A DNA stretch of 64,000 bases from contig JBMHDN010000038.1 of assembly GCA_049889355.1 (NCBI GenBank), positions 1-64,000 of the forward strand, written 5' to 3'. Source of the stretch: JBMHDN01 sp049889355. GTDB lineage: Bacteria > Pseudomonadota > Alphaproteobacteria > Puniceispirillales > Puniceispirillaceae. Both the position numbers and the translations under genes were made by a program. The notes beneath the pieces were generated by a model. That model had not been told where the DNA came from. It saw nothing but the letters and a program-made list of their open reading frames with translations, and searched no databases. This document shows, one piece after another, positions 34,886 to 43,696 of this stretch (within the stretch, counting starts at the first letter, position 1; each line of letters begins with the position of its first letter).

Positions 34886-34921
34886 CTAATTCTGGGCCTA
34901 ATTCTGGGCCTCATTCTGGGG
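34886..34921. repeat. tandem 12-bp repeat spanning the stop codon of the LysM gene
   Basis: Three copies of a 12-base unit (ctaattctgggc twice, then ctcattctgggg). The stop codon of the LysM gene lies inside the second unit, so unit loss or gain would change the C-terminus by four residues. Confidence 0.85.
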
Positions 34922-36148
34922 AAGGGCAAAAATCTGGTTTGGATAAATTAAATCCGGATCGACAATCTGCGTTTGATTGCGCGAGACAATATCCACATAA
35001 CGCACACCGCTGCCATAGGCCCTATAAGCAATGCGCCAGAGCATATCGCCTTTTTGGATGACCACCATCGCATTGCCATCCAGCCCGCTTTGCAGCTGGT
35101 CTGAGGAGAGCATCAGCTCGGTATTGGCTAGCTGTTCACCTGTTTCAGCAAACAAACCAAGCACCAAATTCTTCGGGCCGCTGTCAAGCGGTGTGGCATC
35201 CATCACAAAGGCATAGGAAACCGGCTGAGCCATCTCTTTAAAGTTTAAGCTGGCCACATTCTGTCCGGCAAAAACTGCCTCAATACGCCGGCCGGCCTGC
35301 ATATCACCTGCCACTTGCAGCTTGTCTGTCCCTTTCCAAGTCAGTGTTAAAATCCGCAAAGCTGGTGGCAAGGCCACAGCCCCATTGGTTTGCTGGCCTG
35401 TTTGCTGGCCTGTTTGCTGAGTTGTAGTCTGTATTGTATTTTCTGCCAGTTGGGTGTCTTGCTGAGCGGCGATACCCCCTTCTTGAGCATCACCTGCCAG
35501 CGATTTTTGCGGCATCTGCAAGAGCTGTGCTGTACCGGTTTCATCTTGTGGTACGAGGGCTACAAGCGGTGTGTCTGCCTCGTCAGCCTGAATTTCAACC
35601 ACCACTGACATATCAGCCAGTTCAACTGATCCATCTGGCTTGATCATACGGGCAATGATCAAATGTGTGCCAGGTGTCAGCGGCTTATCTGGTATTGCGA
35701 CCCAATCCCCATCATTGGTGGTTTTGGTGCTCGCCAGAAGTTGGGTGTCTTCTAATAATTCAATGATGGTTTCAGGCAGGCCAGTACCGGCAAAAACCGC
35801 ATAACCATCTGGGGTGATGCGTGCCAGCGACAGGCTAAAGGCGATATCTCTGTCCTCTGGCTTTGGATCCGTTGAGGCCGTATCATCAGATACAGCTGAT
35901 GCTGATACATCGCCCGAAGGCTTGTCCTCTGCCTCGGCATTCTGGTTTTTAACTGTATTCTCTTCCTTATTGAGCGTGGCTGTACTGGCAGCAGACGAGG
36001 TGGTGGCATTTTCGATAGAGACAGAGGCCTCTTCAACAGCCTTTGTTGGCGTTTCGTCAGTTTGCAGCAAGGCCCATCCAAGGGCCAATGCAGCCAGACA
36101 TCCCCCTGCCAGGAGCAAAAGATAAGTCAGCTTTTTCTGCACCGCCAT
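34898..36148 (-). CDS. membrane-anchored LysM-domain protein
   Basis: A 416-residue protein. One transmembrane helix at about 8-27 anchors it, followed by a Ser/Thr/Glu-rich linker (about 30-100), two Ig-like or BON-like beta domains (about 105-195 and 260-355) separated by a Gln-rich stretch with QQTG repeats, and a C-terminal LysM domain (about 362-412: IQKGDMLWRIAYRAYGSGVR, then IYPNQIFALP). LysM binds peptidoglycan glycan. This architecture is common in alphaproteobacterial cell-envelope proteins. It is transcribed on the minus strand ahead of the Psd-like and phosphatidyltransferase genes. Function beyond cell-wall binding is unknown. Confidence 0.88.
   Translation of the reverse strand: MAVQKKLTYLLLLAGGCLAALALGWALLQTDETPTKAVEEASVSIENATTSSAASTATLNKEENTVKNQNAEAEDKPSGDVSASAVSDDTASTDPKPEDRDIAFSLSLARITPDGYAVFAGTGLPETIIELLEDTQLLASTKTTNDGDWVAIPDKPLTPGTHLIIARMIKPDGSVELADMSVVVEIQADEADTPLVALVPQDETGTAQLLQMPQKSLAGDAQEGGIAAQQDTQLAENTIQTTTQQTGQQTGQQTNGAVALPPALRILTLTWKGTDKLQVAGDMQAGRRIEAVFAGQNVASLNFKEMAQPVSYAFVMDATPLDSGPKNLVLGLFAETGEQLANTELMLSSDQLQSGLDGNAMVVIQKGDMLWRIAYRAYGSGVRYVDIVSRNQTQIVDPDLIYPNQIFALPQNEAQN
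35390..35421. repeat. 11/12-bp tandem repeat encoding QQTG units in the LysM gene
   Basis: tttgctggcctg is repeated almost three times, encoding Gln-Gln-Thr-Gly units of the inter-domain linker. Short unit changes would be in frame. Confidence 0.75.
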
Positions 36149-36335
36149 CTCGTCAGCCTATCCTTATTCAACGTCTCTTGGATGCATCTACCCTGCCCTC
36201 CTCATGCCAGATGGCTTTTGCATCTTTTCGACTGGAAAGCGCGAAAATCAGCCAAGGATGATGAGAGCCGGATAGGCACTTATTCTTAATCATGCTAACC
36301 TACAGGCTATGTTTGTACAATCCAAAGACGAGATA

Positions 36336-36887
36336 ATGACGAAAACAGTTTGTGTGTTTGGTGGTGCCGCCTCTGGCAATCATCCTGAATATCAACAAGA
36401 AGCAACGCGCCTTGGACAAATGCTGGGCGCGCGCGGTTATGAGGTGATTTATGGTGGTGGGCACACCGGCATGATGGGCGCGCTGGCAGATGGCGCATTA
36501 TCCAGCAACGGAACCGTGCATGGGGTGATCCCATCTTTCCTGAAAAATCGGGAAATTGGCCATGAAGATATCGCCAGCCTGACCATTACCGATACCATGC
36601 ATGAGCGCAAAAAAATCATGTATGATGCCGCGGATGCCTTTGTGGTGATGCCAGGTGGGCTTGGCACTCTAGATGAAACAATGGAAGTGCTGACCTGGGT
36701 ACAGCTTGGCTTATTAAACGCCCCTGTGCTGGTGTTAAATATCAATGATTATTGGACACCAATGGCCAATATGCTGAACCATTTGGTCAAGGCTGGCTTC
36801 ATGCATAGCGCGCGCCTTGATTATGTCAGATATAGCACAGATACAGATGCGCTGATTGATCATCTCTCTGAATTACTGCCTGCATAG
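36336..36887 (+). CDS. LOG-family nucleotide phosphoribohydrolase (TIGR00730-type)
   Basis: A 183-residue Rossmann-like protein. The signature PGGLGTLDETMEVLTW and the loop YGGGHTGMMG are those of the LOG/lysine-decarboxylase-like family, with MHERKKIMYD between them. Members cleave cytokinin riboside monophosphates or other nucleoside monophosphates, and are often misannotated as lysine decarboxylase. The start at 36336 (MTKTVCVFGG) matches the family; a longer start at 36309 is possible, and neither has a strong ribosome site. It is followed on the same strand by icd after 200 bases. Confidence 0.9.
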   Translation: MTKTVCVFGGAASGNHPEYQQEATRLGQMLGARGYEVIYGGGHTGMMGALADGALSSNGTVHGVIPSFLKNREIGHEDIASLTITDTMHERKKIMYDAADAFVVMPGGLGTLDETMEVLTWVQLGLLNAPVLVLNINDYWTPMANMLNHLVKAGFMHSARLDYVRYSTDTDALIDHLSELLPA

Positions 36888-37004
36888 ATAAGACCAATCC
36901 CTTTCGGTCAAATACTATCGCTGATGCGCCGGTTTATGGTGCCCCTGCCCCCTGTTTGTCTTGATTAATTTCGGCATTTCAGCTATAAGGTCGGCGGATT
37001 ATTC

Positions 37005-37028
37005 TGGTCTGGAGATCACCCCAGACCA
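37005..37028 (+). promoter_or_regulatory. perfect inverted repeat in the icd leader
   Basis: TGGTCTGG, loop AGATCACC, CCAGACCA: an eight-base-pair stem about 60 bases before the icd start codon, not followed by a T run. It could be a leader hairpin or an operator. Confidence 0.4.
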
Positions 37029-37087
37029 ATCCAGACGCGGCCACTGCACTGCAGCAGCCCGGCGTCACCAATCAGAAGGGGAACTCC

Positions 37088-38305
37088 ATGAGTAAAATTC
37101 GCGTAAAGAACCCAATCGTCGAAATGGACGGCGATGAGATGACACGAATCATCTGGCAAAAAATCAAAGATAAGCTGATCCATCCATATTTGGATATCGA
37201 CCTGGAATATTATGATCTGGGCATGGAAAAGCGTGATGAAACCGATGATCAGATCACCATTGATGCGGCCAACGCGACCAAAAAACATGGGGTGGCTGTT
37301 AAATGCGCAACCATCACGCCAGATGAGGCGCGGGTTGAAGAATTCGGCCTGAAGAAGATGTATAAATCACCAAACGGTACCATCCGCAATATCCTCGGTG
37401 GTACCGTTTTTCGTCAGCCTATCATCTGTAATAATGTACCGCGTCTGGTGCCAGGCTGGACCAAGCCCATTGTGATTGGCCGCCATGCTTTTGGTGACCA
37501 GTACCGCGCAACGGACATGGTTGTAGACGGGCCTGGTACATTGACCCTCACCTTCCAGCCAGAAGATGGCGGACCAGCGGTGACTCACAATGTATATGAT
37601 TTCCCTGGCGGCGGCGTAGCTATGGCTATGTATAATCTGGATGAATCCATCCGTGGTTTTGCGCGTGCTTGCATGAATTATGGTCTTGATTTGGGCTGGC
37701 CTGTTTATCTGTCGACCAAAAACACCATCATGAAAGCCTATGATGGCCGTTTCAAAGACCTGTTTGAAGAAGTCTTCCAGAGCGAATTTAAAGATAAGTT
37801 CGAAGCAGCTGGCATTTCATATGAACACCGCCTGATTGATGACATGGTCGCTTGTGCCATGAAATGGGAAGGTGGCTTTGTTTGGGCTTGTAAAAACTAT
37901 GATGGCGATGTGCAGTCTGACACAGTTGCACAAGGCTTTGGCTCGCTTGGTTTGATGACCTCTGTACTGATGACCCCAGATGGTAAAACCGTAGAAGCAG
38001 AAGCAGCCCATGGTACGGTCACCCGCCATTACCGCCAGCATCAGCAAGGCAAGGCGACCTCAACCAACCCGATTGCCTCTATCTTTGCCTGGACACGCGG
38101 CCTAGCCTATCGTGCCCGCTTTGATGAGACACCTGAGGTTGAGAAATTTGCGCAGACACTTGAAGAGGTGTGTATCCGCGCAGTTGAAACTGGCAATATG
38201 ACCAAGGATTTGGCCTTGCTGGTTGGTCCTGACCAGCCGTTTCAGACGACAGATGAGTTTCTGGATACCCTGGATGTTCATCTGCAAAAGGCGATGGCCT
38301 CTTAA
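37088..38305 (+). CDS. icd: isocitrate dehydrogenase (NADP), type II homodimeric
   Basis: A 405-residue TCA-cycle enzyme: isocitrate + NADP to 2-oxoglutarate + CO2. It is of the eukaryotic-cytosolic-like group: VKNPIVEMDGDEMTRIIWQ at the start, SPNGTIRNILGGTVFRQPI for isocitrate binding, KWEGGFVWACKNYDGDVQSD, and EAAHGTVTRHYRQHQQG for NADP. This type is standard in alphaproteobacteria. A GGGG site precedes the ATG. It ends at a terminator shared with alaS. The product 2-oxoglutarate is also the signal read by GlnB. Confidence 0.97.
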   Translation: MSKIRVKNPIVEMDGDEMTRIIWQKIKDKLIHPYLDIDLEYYDLGMEKRDETDDQITIDAANATKKHGVAVKCATITPDEARVEEFGLKKMYKSPNGTIRNILGGTVFRQPIICNNVPRLVPGWTKPIVIGRHAFGDQYRATDMVVDGPGTLTLTFQPEDGGPAVTHNVYDFPGGGVAMAMYNLDESIRGFARACMNYGLDLGWPVYLSTKNTIMKAYDGRFKDLFEEVFQSEFKDKFEAAGISYEHRLIDDMVACAMKWEGGFVWACKNYDGDVQSDTVAQGFGSLGLMTSVLMTPDGKTVEAEAAHGTVTRHYRQHQQGKATSTNPIASIFAWTRGLAYRARFDETPEVEKFAQTLEEVCIRAVETGNMTKDLALLVGPDQPFQTTDEFLDTLDVHLQKAMAS

Positions 38306-38339
38306 GGCCCATATAGCCTCCATTAAATTTGAACATATG

Positions 38340-38369
38340 AAAAGGATGCCAGAAATGGCATCCTTTTTT
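38340..38369. terminator. terminator between icd and alaS
   Basis: AAAAGGATGCCA, loop GAAA, TGGCATCCTTTTTT; A and T runs on both sides make it usable from both converging genes. Confidence 0.92.
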
Positions 38370-38393
38370 GTTGGGTCTTTAGCGGTTCTGGCT

Positions 38394-41030
38394 TTAAGCG
38401 AGCGCGGCCTTGATGGCATCAAGTGCGTCTTGGGCGGCGGCGGCATTTGGCCCGCCAGCCTGTGCCATATCAGCACGTCCGCCACCGCCTTTGCCGCCCA
38501 AGGCAGCAGAGCCGATACGCACCAATGACACCGCATCTTTATCTGTGGTCAGATCATCTGTGACGCTCACCACAATGGAGGCTTTGTCAGCTTCGGTAGC
38601 AATCAGCACAATCACCGTCTTTTCTGCATTCTGGCGCAAGCTATCCGCTGCTGATTTGAGTTCTTTTGCCGGTGTATCTTCTAAGATACGGCCGATGAAA
38701 CGGATACCGCCCACCTCTTCAGAAGCCGGGGTCTGGCCACCACCTGTTGCCAGCTTCTGACGCAATTGCTGAATTTCACGCTCAAGCTTCTTTTTATCCT
38801 CAATCAGGGCCTGAACACGCGCTGGAATTTGTTCAGCTGAGCTTTTCAGCAAGCCCATAGTTGTGCCAACCAGCCTGTCCATATCGGCCATCCAGTCGGC
38901 GGCCCCTTCATGGGTTACCGCCTCGATACGGCGCACCCCGCCAGCCACAGCTGATTCAGACAGGATTTTGAACAAGGCAATATCGCCAGTGCGGCTGACA
39001 TGTGTGCCGCCACATAATTCAACTGACCAGGCCGTGCGATCTGCATCATCTGCTGCCCCGCCCATAGTCACCACACGCACTTCCTCGCCATATTTCTCAC
39101 CAAATAAGGCCAGCGCCCCTTCATCAATCGCTTGATCAGGGGTCATGATGCGGGTGGATACTTCAGAATTGCCACGAATACGATCATTAACGATGGCCTC
39201 AATCTGCGCCATCTGCTCCGGGGTGACAGCGGCATTATGGCTGAAATCGAATCTCAGCCTGTCTGGGGCCACCAGCGATCCTTTCTGGGCGACATGCGCG
39301 CCCAATGTCATCCGCAAAGCTTCATGCAGCAAATGGGTTGCGCTGTGATTGGCCCGCAAGCGCAGACGCCGTGATGAATCAATGCGCATCTGAACCGGTG
39401 TCTGGACAGAGAGGCTCCCCTCTTCAATTTCAGCTACGTGCCAGAACAGGCCAGCCACTTTTTGAGTATCTTTTACACGTGCGCGCCCCTCTGACCAGCT
39501 GATGAGACCTTGATCACCTTGCTGGCCGCCTGACTCCGCATAAAATGGTGTCTGATTGACGGCGATACGCACGCTCTCGCCTGCTGTGGCGGTGCTAATT
39601 GCTTGATTATCATTGGCCAGTGCTATCACCACACCTTCTGCTTCATCGCGCACATAGCCCAAAAATTCAGTAGCTTCATTTTGATCAGCCAATTCCAGTA
39701 AATGGCGCTGATCAGCAGCTGCACCTGAGCCAGACCAGGCCGCACGTGCGGCGGCCTTTTGAGCGGCCATCGCTGCATCAAATCCGTTCACATCAACCTG
39801 CCAGCCAAACCCGCGCAGATAATCTTGTGTTAAATCCAGCGGGAAACCATAGGTGTCATAGAGACGAAAGGCGGTGTCACCATCGAGCGTGCCGCCTGCA
39901 TTCTGACCATCCAGCTTGTCTGTCAGGATTTTCAGGCCGCGCGAGAGGGTCTCTTTAAAACGAGTCTCCTCAAGGCGCAATGTTTCGGAAATGGTTGCTT
40001 CTGCGCGGCGCAATTCAGGATAATGGCCACCCATTTCCTGAACCAAGGCTGGCACCAGCTGATGCATCACCGGCTCAGCACAGCCCAGCTGATGGAGATG
40101 GCGCATCGCCCGGCGCATAATCCGGCGCAACACATAGCCGCGCCCTTCATTCGATGGCATCACCCCGTCGGAGATCAGAAAGCCAGCTGAACGCAAATGA
40201 TCAGCCACCACGCGGTGTGATACATTTTTTGGCCCATCTGCATCTGTTTTTGACACCTCAGCAGAGGCTTCGATAAGCGCACGCATCAAATCAATATCAT
40301 AATTATCATGCTTGCCTTGCAGGACAGCAGCAATACGCTCTAACCCCATACCGGTATCAATCGACGGTTTTGGCAGGTTGAGGCGTTTTGTTTCGGTTTG
40401 CTCAAACTGCATGAAAACCAGATTCCAGATTTCAATGAACCGGTCGCCATCTTCATCTGGTGAGCCCGGAGGGCCACCGGCAATTGACGGGCCATGGTCA
40501 AAGAAAATCTCAGAGCATGGACCACATGGCCCTGTATCACCCATAGACCAGAAATTATCTGAGGTGGCGATACGAATAATCTTCTCATCGCTCAAGCCTG
40601 CGATTTTTTTCCATAAAGCCACTGCCTCATCATCTTCGTGATAAACGGTCACCAGCAATTTATCTTTTGGCAGGCCATATTCACGTGTGATCAGGTTCCA
40701 AGCGAGCTCAATCGCATTCTCCTTGAAATAATCACCAAAGGAAAAATTACCCAGCATTTCAAAAAAGGTATGGTGGCGGGCTGTGTAGCCGACATTTTCA
40801 AGATCATTATGCTTGCCGCCTGCACGCACACATTTCTGAGAGGTCACCGCACGGCTGTAGTCGCGCGTTTCCAAGCCGGTAAATAAGTTTTTAAATTGAA
40901 CCATACCAGCATTGGTGAACATCAAGGTTGGGTCATTTTGGGGGACCAACGGGCTTGAATCGACAATTTCATGTCCATTTTCTGCAAAATAACTCAGAAA
41001 ACGGGCACGGATATCAGAAACGCTGCTCAT
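38394..41030 (-). CDS. alaS: alanyl-tRNA synthetase
   Basis: An 878-residue class II synthetase. From the ATG at 41030 (AAGGA site) it begins SSVSDIRARFLSYFAENGHE. The catalytic core (1-440) includes NDPTLMFTNAGMVQFK and RHHTFFEMLGNFSFGDYF; the editing domain has HSATHLLHEALR and later CGGTHVSRTGDIA (zinc-binding His and Cys); the C-terminal C-Ala oligomerisation domain ends with GGKGGGRADMAQAGG. Length is typical. An in-frame start nine codons upstream is less likely. Confidence 0.98.
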   Translation of the reverse strand: MSSVSDIRARFLSYFAENGHEIVDSSPLVPQNDPTLMFTNAGMVQFKNLFTGLETRDYSRAVTSQKCVRAGGKHNDLENVGYTARHHTFFEMLGNFSFGDYFKENAIELAWNLITREYGLPKDKLLVTVYHEDDEAVALWKKIAGLSDEKIIRIATSDNFWSMGDTGPCGPCSEIFFDHGPSIAGGPPGSPDEDGDRFIEIWNLVFMQFEQTETKRLNLPKPSIDTGMGLERIAAVLQGKHDNYDIDLMRALIEASAEVSKTDADGPKNVSHRVVADHLRSAGFLISDGVMPSNEGRGYVLRRIMRRAMRHLHQLGCAEPVMHQLVPALVQEMGGHYPELRRAEATISETLRLEETRFKETLSRGLKILTDKLDGQNAGGTLDGDTAFRLYDTYGFPLDLTQDYLRGFGWQVDVNGFDAAMAAQKAAARAAWSGSGAAADQRHLLELADQNEATEFLGYVRDEAEGVVIALANDNQAISTATAGESVRIAVNQTPFYAESGGQQGDQGLISWSEGRARVKDTQKVAGLFWHVAEIEEGSLSVQTPVQMRIDSSRRLRLRANHSATHLLHEALRMTLGAHVAQKGSLVAPDRLRFDFSHNAAVTPEQMAQIEAIVNDRIRGNSEVSTRIMTPDQAIDEGALALFGEKYGEEVRVVTMGGAADDADRTAWSVELCGGTHVSRTGDIALFKILSESAVAGGVRRIEAVTHEGAADWMADMDRLVGTTMGLLKSSAEQIPARVQALIEDKKKLEREIQQLRQKLATGGGQTPASEEVGGIRFIGRILEDTPAKELKSAADSLRQNAEKTVIVLIATEADKASIVVSVTDDLTTDKDAVSLVRIGSAALGGKGGGGRADMAQAGGPNAAAAQDALDAIKAALA

Positions 41031-41070
41031 AGACCTGTCCTTATCACTTTTCGGCATCTGGTTTCAGTTT

Positions 41071-41095
41071 ATGCCCTAGCCAACAGGGCATTTTT
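41071..41095 (+). terminator. terminator-like hairpin between alaS and recA
   Basis: ATGCCCT, loop AGCCAAC, AGGGCAT, then TTTT on the plus strand. No plus-strand gene ends here, and on the minus strand (downstream of recA) there is no T run, so its role is unclear. Confidence 0.4.
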
Positions 41096-41255
41096 GAAAA
41101 ATAGGCTGAAAGCAGGCCGCCAATCAAAAAAGCCGGACTTAGCCTACCTCACTCGCTTTTTACGAGATTATAGGCGCAAAAGTCCAGCTTTTGGCATGTT
41201 CTTTATGGTAAAAAACCGAGGCCATCCTGCTTATCGCAGAAGAGCCATCTGTTTT

Positions 41256-42341
41256 TTACTTTTCTGCTTCTGGATCATCGGCAATCTGCTCATCCAGCAT
41301 CTGGTCTTGAACCAGCCCAGCATTGGCGCGAATAGCCTGCTCAAGCTCTTCTGCCATGGCCGGATTTTCACGCAGGAAATTTTTCGCATTTTCGCGGCCT
41401 TGGCCAATACGATGGGTGTTGTAGGAGAACCAAGCCCCTGATTTTTCGACCAATCCAGCGGCAACACCCAAATCAAGCAATTCACCCAATTTGGAAATCC
41501 CTTCGCCATACATGATGTCAAATTCAACCTGACGGAACGGCGCGGCGACCTTATTCTTGACCACTTTCACACGGGTTTGGTTGCCGATCACCTCGTCACG
41601 ATCCTTAATCGCACCAATCCGGCGGATATCCAAACGCACAGAGGCATAGAATTTCAACGCATTACCACCGGTGGTGGTTTCAGGATTGCCGAACATCACA
41701 CCGATTTTGAGGCGAATCTGGTTAATGAAAATCACCAGACAATTTGAGCGCGCAATCGATGAGGTCAATTTACGCAATGCCTGGCTCATCAAGCGAGCCT
41801 GCAGACCCACATGGGTGTCCCCCATTTCGCCTTCTAATTCAGCACGTGGCACCAAAGCCGCCACCGAATCAACCACCAGCACGTCAATAGCACCAGAGCG
41901 GACCAGCGTATCTGCAATTTCCAATGCCTGTTCACCAGCATCAGGCTGAGAAATCAGCAAATCATCCAAATCCACACCCAATTTACGGGCATAAACAGGA
42001 TCCAAGGCATGTTCTGCATCCACAAAAGCACAATTGCCGCCTTGTTTCTGCGCTTCTGCAACGGCATGCAGGGCCAATGTTGTTTTACCTGATGATTCGG
42101 GGCCATAGACCTCGATGATACGGCCTTTTGGAAAACCGCCAATGCCAAGGGCGATATCCAGCCCCAGAGAGCCTGTTGATATGGCCTGTACATCTACCAC
42201 TGAATCGCGTTGACCCAGCTTCATTACAGAGCCTTTGCCAAAGGCCTTTTCAATTTGTCCAATCGCTGCTTCCAGCGCTTTGCTTTTATCTTCGTCACGC
42301 ATTTTCAGATCGACCACTACTCCAGAGGATTGAGCACCCAT
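41256..42341 (-). CDS. recA: recombinase A
   Basis: A 361-residue recombinase and LexA coprotease. The ATG at 42341 has a GGAGA site six bases upstream; longer starts are unsupported. Walker A GPESSGKTT is at 80-88, Walker B LVVDSVAAL follows, and the DNA-binding loops AELEGEMGDTHVGLQARLM and NQIRLKIGVMFGNPETTTGG are intact. Length is typical of alphaproteobacteria. An SOS box lies 83-97 bases upstream (listed). The next gene upstream on the same strand is a histidine kinase, separated by a 161-base gap. Confidence 0.98.
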   Translation of the reverse strand: MGAQSSGVVVDLKMRDEDKSKALEAAIGQIEKAFGKGSVMKLGQRDSVVDVQAISTGSLGLDIALGIGGFPKGRIIEVYGPESSGKTTLALHAVAEAQKQGGNCAFVDAEHALDPVYARKLGVDLDDLLISQPDAGEQALEIADTLVRSGAIDVLVVDSVAALVPRAELEGEMGDTHVGLQARLMSQALRKLTSSIARSNCLVIFINQIRLKIGVMFGNPETTTGGNALKFYASVRLDIRRIGAIKDRDEVIGNQTRVKVVKNKVAAPFRQVEFDIMYGEGISKLGELLDLGVAAGLVEKSGAWFSYNTHRIGQGRENAKNFLRENPAMAEELEQAIRANAGLVQDQMLDEQIADDPEAEK

Positions 42342-42423
42342 TTTTGTCTCCATCTTGCATAAGTTGGGGCCTCTGTCCAGCAACGGCAAGCCGCCTTCCA
42401 CAGAAACCTGAGGGAAACTGAGT

Positions 42424-42438
42424 GTTCACATTTTGTTC
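42424..42438. promoter_or_regulatory. LexA SOS box of recA (GTTC-N7-GTTC)
   Basis: GTTCACATTTTGTTC is a perfect match to the alphaproteobacterial SOS box, 83-97 bases upstream of the recA start. A second, degenerate copy (GTTC-N7-GTTT) lies at 42458-42472. Confidence 0.75.
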
Positions 42439-42502
42439 TTATTTTGTCAAGTGTTTTGTTCTCTTTTTGTTTCAGGTGTTCTGTTCAAATTGCTGTATAT
42501 CG

Positions 42503-43462
42503 TTATTTTGCATAGGGAAAAGCAATCTGAAATTGTGCCCCTTTGGGTATTCCACAGCTGTTGTTCAAGCTGCCATTGGGAGATGAGCGCGCCAAAGCGG
42601 GTTCAGCCTCTTCACAATCCTCACTCAAACACACGCTGCCGTTCCACGCCTGCACCATCGCTGCCACGGCCGACATGCCATAACCACGTGCGGCATCGGT
42701 AAATGATGAAGACAAGGATGGTGCCTCACTAGATACACCTGGCTCAAATAAGGTTGGTTTCAGACTGGCTGGCACCCCGGGCCCTGTATCACCCACCAGC
42801 AGAACAAAGCCGGTATCTTGAATGCTTAATTTTAAGGTGAAGTGATGCTCTGGGGTCTGCGCAAGGGCAAAGGGACAAGCATAGATGGCCTCTGCTGAGT
42901 TGCGCACCATGTGAATCAAACATCGCTTTAAAAAGCTCGGGATCAGATGTACTTGTGCTGATCCCTGCTGTGCTGATGACGCCTGAGGAACAGCCATCAT
43001 TGTTTCAGCCATCATCGTTTCAGGCATCGGTTCAAGAGAGATGGAAATCGCTTCACCAGCTAAAATTTGCAAAACCGGCAAATGGGAATCCAATAGGTGA
43101 TGGAGGGCAGAATAGGAAAATTGCTCTAAAACCTGTGCCTGCTCAGGCGGAGAGGTCAATTCATGGACAACATCACTGGCAGCTCGCAAGGTCTGGCTGA
43201 GTAAATCAAGCCGCTTGAGCCGCTCTCCCTGACGCTGGCGTGTTTCATTCAAAGCCTGATCGCCGGTTTCTTGTAAATCTTCACGCAGCTGGTCAATATT
43301 GATCAGCAAAATAGTCATATAGTTATTCAAGTCATGGCTGATCTGACGCAAAGACTGATTAAGCTTGGTTTGATCACCCAACGCAAAGGCGCCCGCCTTG
43401 GGATGCGCACTGGTAAATTCTGTGTTTTCTGACGCCTTATCAGGCTTTTCTGGATGTGCCAC
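42503..43462 (-). CDS. soluble sensor histidine kinase, CckA-like HDxNN type
   Basis: A 319-residue cytosolic kinase with no transmembrane helix and no recognisable sensor domain. The phosphoacceptor is His43 in ISHDLNNYMTIL, of the HDxNN subtype found in CckA-like kinases. The ATPase domain has N-box RNSAEA (N188), G1 DTGPGVP (225-231) and G2 RGYGMS (259-264). A Met-rich insertion (PETMMAETMMAVPQ, about 146-160) and a C-terminal extension interrupt the domain. Receivers nearby: ctrA at 44671 in the opposite orientation. A link to CtrA phosphorelay is possible but unproven. It is not ChpT, which lacks these boxes. Confidence 0.8.
   Translation of the reverse strand: MAHPEKPDKASENTEFTSAHPKAGAFALGDQTKLNQSLRQISHDLNNYMTILLINIDQLREDLQETGDQALNETRQRQGERLKRLDLLSQTLRAASDVVHELTSPPEQAQVLEQFSYSALHHLLDSHLPVLQILAGEAISISLEPMPETMMAETMMAVPQASSAQQGSAQVHLIPSFLKRCLIHMVRNSAEAIYACPFALAQTPEHHFTLKLSIQDTGFVLLVGDTGPGVPASLKPTLFEPGVSSEAPSLSSSFTDAARGYGMSAVAAMVQAWNGSVCLSEDCEEAEPALARSSPNGSLNNSCGIPKGAQFQIAFPYAK
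42991..43030. repeat. 15-bp tandem repeat in the histidine kinase gene
   Basis: cagccatcattgttt is followed by cagccatcatcgttt and a partial third copy. It encodes the duplicated ETMMA unit, in frame. Confidence 0.8.
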
Positions 43463-43603
43463 GTTTGAACAGCCTACATAAATGCGGGTTATTCAGATAA
43501 GCAAGGCACCATTTACCTTTAATTTAACTTTTCAACATCCAAGCTCATCAGAGATTTATAAATAAACTATTACGCTTAATAATTGCAAACAAGAAAAAAC
43601 AAG

Positions 43604-43634
43604 AAAAAAGCATCCGGCCTGAAAGGCAGGATGC
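43604..43634 (-). terminator. rho-independent terminator of dksA
   Basis: On the minus strand: GCATCCTGCCT, TTC loop region, AGGCCGGATGC, then six T. About 63 bases after the dksA stop. Confidence 0.88.
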
Positions 43635-43696
43635 TGATGCTTGACGCCCAGCCCTCACTTTAAAGAGCCTGGCAGGCAGATGATCATTTTTAATGG

